This document shows positions 57,242-64,000 of a DNA stretch of 64,000 nucleotides, piece after piece. This DNA is from Chromera velia (lineage: Eukaryota > Sar > Chromeraceae). Where the stretch lies: contig JAHBMJ010000113.1 in the NCBI GenBank assembly GCA_018398765.1, positions 1-64,000 of the forward strand, read 5' to 3'. Positions within the stretch are counted from its first letter, which is position 1. Each line of letters starts with the position of its first letter. Made by a program: the position numbers and the translations under genes. Below the pieces are notes generated by a model. That model did no database searches. It had not been told where the DNA came from and saw only the letters and a list, made by a program, of their open reading frames with translations.

Positions 57242-57486
57242 ACTCTAAATGCACAGCCACACAGAGGGGGGGTAGGAACCACAGTCGAGGCGAAAATAAA
57301 GGAAAGGGGCTTCTATGAGAGACAGGGAGAAGCACGCAAGGGGCAAAAGCGGGGTGGGTCAGGGGAGGAAGAGCGAACGGAGAAAGTGCAAAATGCCTCA
57401 GTGAGAAAAGGCAGCGGAACCTCACGCGAATGCTTTGGAGGATGGCGGGGTCGTGCGAGTAGTTGCACAACGTGCCCCAAGTACAC
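55184..57486 (-). CDS. CCCH zinc-finger protein, partial (4 internal exons)
   Basis: Minus-strand exons 57486-57426, 57092-56984, 56021-55513 and 55288-55184 join in phase. Finger 1 is CTWGTLCNYSH (C-x5-C-x3-H, its first Cys expected in an unplaced upstream exon). The next exon has CRHIEKKGH-F-RQGDL-C-PDN-H, which is C-x8-F-x5-C-x3-H with Phe where the second Cys should be. The exon 2/3 junction builds GSCKDGRKCRFSH, another C-x5-C-x3-H. WFVKLYRGKLAHHL and an EKCWW segment follow, then a Gly/Lys/Glu-rich low-complexity stretch. Such finger arrays usually bind RNA or act in mRNA decay, but some are E3 or DNA-binding. Both ends of the gene are unresolved. Exon 3 has a paralogue at 51932. Confidence 0.7.
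56419..56451. repeat. (CA)n microsatellite
   Basis: A CA run of about 32 bases lies in the intron between exons 2 and 3 of the CCCH gene. Confidence 0.95.
57186..57242. repeat. Compound (CT)n(CA)n microsatellite
   Basis: CT passes into CA on the same strand. This is the one compound array here that does not follow the CA-then-GA order. Confidence 0.95.
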
Positions 57487-57499
57487 CTGCAGGAACAGG

Positions 57500-58740
57500 G
57501 ACAAATGAAATAGCCACCCCACACATTCCCAAGCGAGCGATCAGGAAGAGACTTGGACTGGCGGTAGGAGCACCACGGAGAGCCCCCTTTCCCTGACCTG
57601 CCTCTCCTGTGGACCTCACAAGGAAGCTTCTTGCCTGGAAGAGGTGCGAGACCAGGACCTGCAAGTATGTATTACACATGGAAGATCGGAGATGTCTCTT
57701 TCAGCAGAGACGTGCATGCACATCCTCAGACACGCTCCCGGTGGGCGCTTCTTCTGACCAGGTTTTGCCACGATGCACCATGAGGGTGCGCCATCAGAAT
57801 GCGGGCCAGGAAGCATCAGAATCAGAAGACCCCTGTACGAAAAATTTGAGGAGACAGGAACTTTTGGAGCAACAGTCACGTACGTGATTACCGGGTCATA
57901 TCAGGTCCTGGCGCTGAGCACACGATCGATCGGCCCACATCTCGGCCTGCCTGTGAAACATCTGCATGCTCCAATAGAACGACGGGCACGACTCGCGGCC
58001 CGTTCAAGACGCCGGAAGGGTGGTTGGGGTTCAAACAGCAATTATTAATCATTATTAATAAAGCAATATTTAATGCTCCTGCGGAGCATGCCGTGGCCCC
58101 GTTGAAAGGGGGAAACCGGGGGTCGCGCATTATCGCGTATGAAGGCCTAAATACGACTAAAAATTAGTCTGAAATTCTTACTTATAGTTATAGCAAATCG
58201 ATCTGCAAACTGTCTACAATACATATTCTTTACCTGAGTTTATAAAACTAATTTGCCATATTTTTTCTAACATTTTTAAAAAGGAAAAAATGATAATCTA
58301 GAGAATGATTGACTCGTTTTCTAGTTAACGTGATCTCTCAATACACTAATAACTCGATTAGGTTCGATACGAAAACACAGTAAAGGTATCTGTAAAAAGG
58401 CCCCAGACACGAAGGACGGTCTGAGGACCAGGAAGCAGTGAGCCAACAGTATTTGACCTAGTCTTTGACAGTGTATTACAGTGTCTGCATATATGTCTGC
58501 ATCACTTACACAATAGTTACTCTTTCATTATCTTTCATCCTTTGTCCTAGCCTTTGTCTCTCAATCTTGTTGTCTGTCTGAGACACTGTCAGTTTCTCTA
58601 CTTCAGTCTGGGTACATCAGCCTCGATCTCTTTCTCCTATGCAGAACTGTACATCCATCTGGCTCTTTCCCTCTCTCGCTCTCTATCTCTCCCTGATCAT
58701 GAGTCTTCGTCTGCCACCTGTCTGCTAACGTGCGCATGTA
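57500..58740. other. 5' side of the CCCH gene and AT-rich island
   Basis: The missing upstream exon or exons of the CCCH gene should lie in 57500-58030, but I could not pick one that keeps phase and supplies the first Cys. From about 58040 to 58400 an AT-rich island begins; it contains the hairpin ATGCTCCTGCGGAGCAT at about 58072. I see no RNA gene. Confidence 0.45.
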
Positions 58741-58764
58741 CACATATACACACACACACACATA

Positions 58765-58806
<42 letters not shown>

Positions 58807-58843
58807 TACACACATACACACATACACACACACACTCACGTAC

Positions 58844-58881
<38 letters not shown>

Positions 58882-58992
58882 TTCACACTCTCACTGCTAC
58901 ATCGCACGCATACATAAGTACGCACATTACTCAAACTGACAAGCTCGCACAGGTATAGATCACATACGCACGGACGGAGACACACACATATA

Positions 58993-59074
<82 letters not shown>
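58741..59074. repeat. Two successive (CA)n(GA)n compound microsatellites
   Basis: CA at 58741-58832 then GA at 58843-58880, and again CA at 58980-59038 then GA at 59039-59072. A short unique stretch separates the two pairs. Confidence 0.95.
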
Positions 59075-59078
<4 letters not shown>

Positions 59079-59514
59079 AAGAGAACGGAAGATCAGATAA
59101 GGACGTGCTAAGGAATGTTCCCTTTCCTTCAAAGTTTCTAAGGCTTTCATTTCATTCACAGACTGATACGCAGAACATTCAAAATTGTGCAGTGCAAAAA
59201 GAGGCAGTGGCCCTGGGCAGTGACCCCAAAGCAGGCAAGCAACCCAGAGAGTTTTGAGTGTGATTTCAAGTAAGCAGACCTCGGTGCACCGCCTGGTGGT
59301 TATACAAAGGAATATGCAGGCAAACACACACCGAGACACAACCATACACACTAACATACACAGGCTCTGCAGTAGAGTGGAGCGGGAATATTACAGAGCC
59401 TTTCAGAGGAAGCTCTCACATACATACAAAAACACACGAGGCAGAAAGGCTAACACAATGAAATACATCATGGATGTAGTCCTACTAGAGCCTTGAAGCA
59501 CAAGCTACCCACAT

Positions 59515-59595
<81 letters not shown>

Positions 59596-62200
59596 GTGCC
59601 TCCTGGTCTCATATACATATGCATACACCTACATACAATGTCATACAGACAAACATACGGAGAAGCAGACAGATAAGTAGGCAGGCGAACAGGTGGGCAG
59701 GCAGGCAAACAGGCCATATTTTCATTCTAGGGGAGGGGAATTTTTTTACAGACAGCAAGACAGACCTAGAAGACAGACAAATAGTCAGTTACTGTGACTG
59801 TCTGTCGCTGCCAGTCGATCAGTGGGTCAGTTAGTCAGTCAGGCACTGCCAGTCAGTCAGCCAGTCTTTCGCCTTTGCGCTTCTCCTCAGAGTCTCAGCA
59901 CTCCTGCACTCAATCAATGTGTACCCAGTCACTCAAAAGAGATGAATTTCAATATACACATAGCCTAAGAGACACAGAAAAATGTGGAACGAAGAAAGCC
60001 GGACAGAGCACACAAAGATAAAACCATATCACAGACTGGCATCCACGCATATAAATACCGGAAAAATTTATCCACAGGGGCACCGTGCATCGAAACGAGT
60101 ATCGTGGACAGCAACGGGGGGATATTTTAAGACAGACATGTAGACGGACACGGAAACCCAACACGCCTACTCATTCATCCATTTACTCAAAGACACAAGG
60201 ATTCACAGCCTAAAGTTAGTACAGATAGGAAATCACATATATTGTATGGCAGGCTCAAACAGGGTGAATAGAGCTAGAGGAAAGCCATAGGCGCCCGGGT
60301 TCAACAGCTCGCTTGCGGCAGAGAGTTGCATATGCTTACTAGCAGATTGTCTCTGACTGTCTCCCTTTCATTTATGGAGTCAAATAAACAGGAGGAATAC
60401 AAAGACAGGAACAGATTGACCACTCACCTTTCCTTGGAGCAGGACAGGTAGAGACCTGACCAAAAGGCAGATCTGTTTAGTCCGGAAACAATATGAAACT
60501 CATAACAGACAGATTGAGACGCGCGGAGACGGCGTTTGAAGAGTAGTGTTTTCACCCAGCTTTCACTCACTGTCACGCCCACGTCCGTCATTAAGTTAAA
60601 GATTTCCCTCATCTGCTCACCCACATTACAAAGTCTGACAAAGCTGTCGAACAGCGTATCTGATAGCGCATCTGAATTCAGACCTCAGAGGCGGTCGAAT
60701 TCAATCATTTCAATCAATGACATGCATGCGCAAAATTTTTACTGCGCGGTCCCGTAAGGCGTTTGCGACCCGAAATGTGAGGAAGTACGTAAGTGGCGCG
60801 CGTGCGAAATTCGGTGTAGAGGGCGGGGCTCACCTTTACTTTTTTCCTTTCGGTTTAGGCTACAGATACCGTGGCTTGGGGGCCACGGCACAGCAGTGAC
60901 TCCAGCTATCTCCAGCCAGCCCGTCAGCCAGCTATTCTCGCGGGGCTGCAGTTTGTCCATGTCAGCTTTGCGAAGCTCAATTTTCGCTCATGCACCCAAA
61001 AACACGTCATGGCCATAGAAGACTGTTTAACAATAGCAGAAACAGCAGTGATCCGTTCTACGTGTACTGTGATCTCCACGTCAAGAAGGAGAATCAGAAC
61101 CAGCCCCTTCACCCAATTCCGAGAACCCTCGAAGTCAAACACTGGACAACCGAATGTCCCAAGGACGATATGCCAGTTCCCTGCCCCCAGCCGTTCTGCG
61201 CAACCCAGTTTCCTCCCCTGCGGTATAAGTCCGGCGGATTCACCTGCAGGGCTTTTCACGCAGGTGCTGGGGTGTCGGTAGGGCAGCTGCCAGGTGGTTT
61301 CCCAAGGGGGCCGCAGCAGAGGACAAAATCCAAGCGACCAGGCCCCTCGGTAACCAAGGGGCAAGGGTCGAAGTCAGATGGCTTCCTACAGACTGAGGGG
61401 TGAGCAAAAGGGCTCTTTGGGGGGGGATTCAATTCGAGAAGATCCAAATGCAATGAGAGAGAGTGTTAGGTATGGTTGTTTGAAGAAGTAAGGTAAGAGG
61501 CTCTAGAAAGGGTACTAAGGTGGCACCAACGGATGCCCTCGCTTGCAGTCTCCACCTGTCATCCTTCTCATCCAATTCCATCTGCGTTATGCTTGACGGA
61601 CCTACCCCCTAGACCCACCAATCCCCGAGAGAGGGAACAGAGCACATCTCAGAGGTAGGGGGGGAAGAGAAAGCTCTCCGCGTCTGTGTTCCGCTCTGCC
61701 TGGCCAGGCATGCCAATTCACTCAGGGCTTGCATGAACCAGCACAGGTCGATTCACACATTGAATTTCGCATACATTCACTCTTTCACTTTCCTTTGCAT
61801 CATGCATGGCATTGCACTCACCTTTCTCTGTATACATTATCAAGTCTTTTGCTCTTCTTGTCCACACGTGATGCGGGACTACTTCGTTGGCAATCCCAAA
61901 AAGCGAAGAGCCGACAAGGTTCTGCAAGCCACAAGGTTATCTACTGCACTGCTGTTGATCATCATCCTCGGTGTATGAATGAATGCAAGGGAGGGGGAGC
62001 AACTACCTAGAGTTCCTTCTTCATTATGACCCAATGTCTCTTGAAGTCATATGTCTATCAATTTCTTTTCCACCTCCATCGATGCTTTAATTCATTGTCC
62101 TCTCCATTTCATCTCCAGGGCCTCAGGGCCTCTCTGCTGTCCTCCCCTTGTGCCTTCGTTCATTCAATGCCATTCTCTCATGAGTGGCTTCTTTGTGTCC
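59075..62200. other. Unassigned region, weak coding hints only
   Basis: The region holds a CT tract (59515-59594) and mostly unique DNA. Overlapping frames of about 135-145 codons lie at 60871-61403 on both strands, and a short coding-looking stretch (MRDYFVGNPKKRRADKVLQA) lies near 61870. I recognise none of them and could not build phased exons, so I call no gene. Confidence 0.45.
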
Positions 62201-62204
62201 TTGT

Positions 62205-62480
62205 TTCTTTCTTTCTTTCTTTCTTTCCTTTCTTTCTTTTTTTCTTGTTCTTTCCTCCTTTATTTTTTTCTTGCTTCTGTCGCTTCCTTCTTTGGTTCTC
62301 GCTGTCTGTCTGTCTGGTTTTCTTTCTTTCCCTCCTTTCTTTCCTTTCCTTTCTTTTCATGCCTTCGTGCTTCTTCTTTCTTCGGGCCCCTCTCTTTGTC
62401 TTTCTGTCTGAGACTACTTATTTTTTCTCTTTTTTTCTTTCTTTCTTTCTTTCTTTCTTTCTTTTTTTCTTTCTTTCTTT
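62205..62480. repeat. CTTT-rich polypyrimidine tract
   Basis: Mixed CTTT repeats directly precede the first copy of the duplicated 3'-terminal repeat. On the minus strand this is a (GAAA)n tail. Confidence 0.9.
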
Positions 62481-62491
62481 CTCCTGTCGGC

Positions 62492-62735
62492 AGGTTCGTG
62501 TGCACTTCTCAAGCATCACTGCTGACTACATTCGGCGTGGTGGACCAACACCTGCGCACCCGGAAGGAAAAGTGCCGAGAAGATGAATCTGGAGGTCTTC
62601 AAGACATCGGTTGCTGTCTTGCTTTTTTATCGGCGGGGGCGTCCTTTGTGCAAGGAGGTGGGCCTTCTACGCTCGGAGTCCTGCTTCACGTACTCCACAT
62701 CCCTTTTGCTTTGATTTTCTTCCATTGTTCGCCAG
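62492..62735 (-). mobile_element. Retroposon-like repeat with (GAAA)n tail, copy 1
   Basis: This is about 240 bp of unique sequence, from GGCAGGTTCGTGTGCACTTC to TTGATTTTCTTCC on the plus strand. It matches 63743-64000 closely apart from a deletion of about 25 bp. Both copies abut a CTTT tract at the same base, so on the minus strand each is a body followed by a GAAA tail, as in LINE or SINE 3' ends. The family is not recognised. Confidence 0.55.
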
Positions 62736-63084
62736 CCGCCCTTTTCTAACAGTGGCAAGCAAGAGGCATCGCGATGTTAGTACCAAACCACTTGTTCAGA
62801 AAACCTCTTTGTAGAGACTACGGGAATCAAAGTAGTGATGTGCCGACTGAGGACACGTCGTGTTCCGTATTAAAGCGTACCGACGATTGCTGCGAGGCGT
62901 GGTTTCTACGTGAATCCCCACGTTACCGCATTGCTTTCTGCACCCATATAGACTGCCCTGTCCTCTGGTAAATCAGCCCCCCAGTCTGGGTAGCAGTGTC
63001 ACGACCTGCCGTGAGTATGCTTGTCTCGCATGCGCAGAGGGGATAGGGGGGCGGGGGGCGGGCACATTTATTCTTTCTCTGCCT

Positions 63085-63360
63085 GTGTGTCTGCCTGCTT
63101 GTCTGTCTGTCTATAGGTCTCTCTGTGTCAGCAGGTGCATGGCGGCCTTCTCACAGTTGTCAGGTCTGGGTGGTCACTATAGTTGGCAAAATCATTATGG
63201 CGTAGACCACCATCAACTGCGTGTCAGGTGTGGAAGACGACAAGTAGATGCGTCGGGAGGGCTGTATGACGCCTCGATAGTTGGAGAGAAATGGAGAAGG
63301 TTGGTTCTTCAGGATATACTTAAGCGCATGACCGATGGAGACTGACCACCAAGAAAGTCT
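63085..63360. other. Unassigned spacer between repeats
   Basis: A plus-strand frame of 86 codons (63085-63345) begins in a CTGT repeat and has no recognisable motif. I do not call it a gene. Confidence 0.4.
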
Positions 63361-63517
63361 TTAAGCTACCCGTCGGGCCGGCCAATCATTCCGTTGTTCT
63401 TCGTTCTTCCTTTCCAGGAAGGCTTCCGTCAGCCGAGGACAGAATCGTGTCTCTCTTCCTTTCGTCAGGGTTTTGTGGTTATTTCGATGAGGAGACACGG
63501 GCATTCCAGAGAGAGGA

Positions 63518-63519
<2 letters not shown>

Positions 63520-63549
<30 letters not shown>

Positions 63550-63740
63550 GGACGGAGAGAGGAAGACAGACAGACAGACAGACAGACAGACACACAGGCG
63601 TGAAGACAAAGAGATGGAGAGAAGCGCAAAACGTGCCTTTCTTTTTCTTCCTTCCTTCCTTCCTTCCTTCCTTCTTTCTTTTTTTCTTTCTTTCTTTCTT
63701 TCTTTCTTTTTTTTTTTCTTTCTTTCTTTCTTTCTCCTTT
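63520..63740. repeat. (CAGA)n, then (CTTC)n/(CTTT)n
   Basis: CAGA at 63520-63598 is followed, after a short unique stretch, by a pyrimidine tract at 63645-63738 that serves as the tail of the second retroposon-like copy. Confidence 0.9.
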
Positions 63741-63742
63741 TG

Positions 63743-64000
63743 GCAGGTTTGTGTGCACTTCTCAAACATCACTGCTGACTACATTTGGCGTGGTGGACCA
63801 ACACCTGCGCACCCGGAAGGAAAAGTGCTGAGGAGATGAATCTGGAGGTCTTCAAGACATTGGTTGCTGTCTTGCTTCTTCATTGGCATATTCCGCAGAG
63901 GCAAACCGGCGGGGGTGTCCTTTATGCAAAGGGTGGGCCTTCTATGCTCGGAGTCCTGCTTCACGCGCTCCGCATCCCTTTTACTTTGATTTTCTTCCGT
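63743..64000 (-). mobile_element. Retroposon-like repeat with (GAAA)n tail, copy 2 (runs off the window)
   Basis: The copy is the same as that at 62492 but keeps an extra 25 or so bases (CATTGGCATATTCCGCAGAGG). On the minus strand a 61-codon frame (63964-63779) is open, but the deletion in copy 1 disrupts it. Most differences between copies are transitions. Confidence 0.55.

Noticed and set aside
60871-61403. Possible gene with frames of about 137-146 codons on both strands
   Set aside because: Neither has a recognised motif, splice context or homologous neighbour; overlapping opposite-strand frames of this size occur by chance here.
63779-63964. A 61-codon minus-strand frame that looks protein-like
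   Set aside because: It lies within a two-copy repeat, and the other copy lacks about 25 bp, which breaks the frame.

Overview
This is a eukaryotic nuclear window. Genes are split by many short introns, several exons are only 40-67 nt long, and introns and spacers are full of CA/GA, CAGA and CTTT microsatellites. Gene-bearing DNA is GC-moderate and is interrupted by abrupt AT-rich islands. An 11-base N gap (36360-36370) lies in an intron. The style (introns ending in GCAG, repeat-rich spacers, a MATH-USP7 family protein, long ribonuclease-inhibitor-type LRR arrays) fits a chromerid alga such as Chromera velia. That is an inference and was not checked against any database.

Layout. 469-4500 (-): an eight-exon NAT9-type GNAT acetyltransferase, whose exons join in phase into 237 codons. 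5338-9958 (+): a six-exon LRR protein, divergent from NAT9 across an 837-bp spacer. 9959-13800: AT-rich and microsatellite DNA. About 13820-15939 (-): a histidine-phosphatase (RHG) protein with an unresolved 3' end. 16675-17121 (+): a small, probably secreted, Trp/Tyr-rich protein. 17122-19427: simple repeats. 19428-41715 (+): one giant gene of 21 exons joining in phase into 5,087 codons, with a MATH domain, a divergent USP7-like deubiquitinase core, ubiquitin-like segments, a charged coiled coil, long Pro/Gln-rich tracts and an RRM-like domain. 43977-50777: a hAT-like DNA transposon (8-bp target duplication) split by a later Copia LTR retrotransposon (44205-50166, minus strand, 5-bp target duplication) that is riddled with stops. 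51232-57486 (-): two related CCCH zinc-finger genes or gene parts separated by a CAGA-rich minisatellite. 58000-64000: mostly repeats, with no gene I can support.

The genes do not form a pathway. The giant deubiquitinase is the most unusual protein, and the nested transposon with its all-transition decay is the clearest genome-biology story. The 40 splice donors I placed show an odd pattern: G at +5 in 39 and C at +3 in 20.
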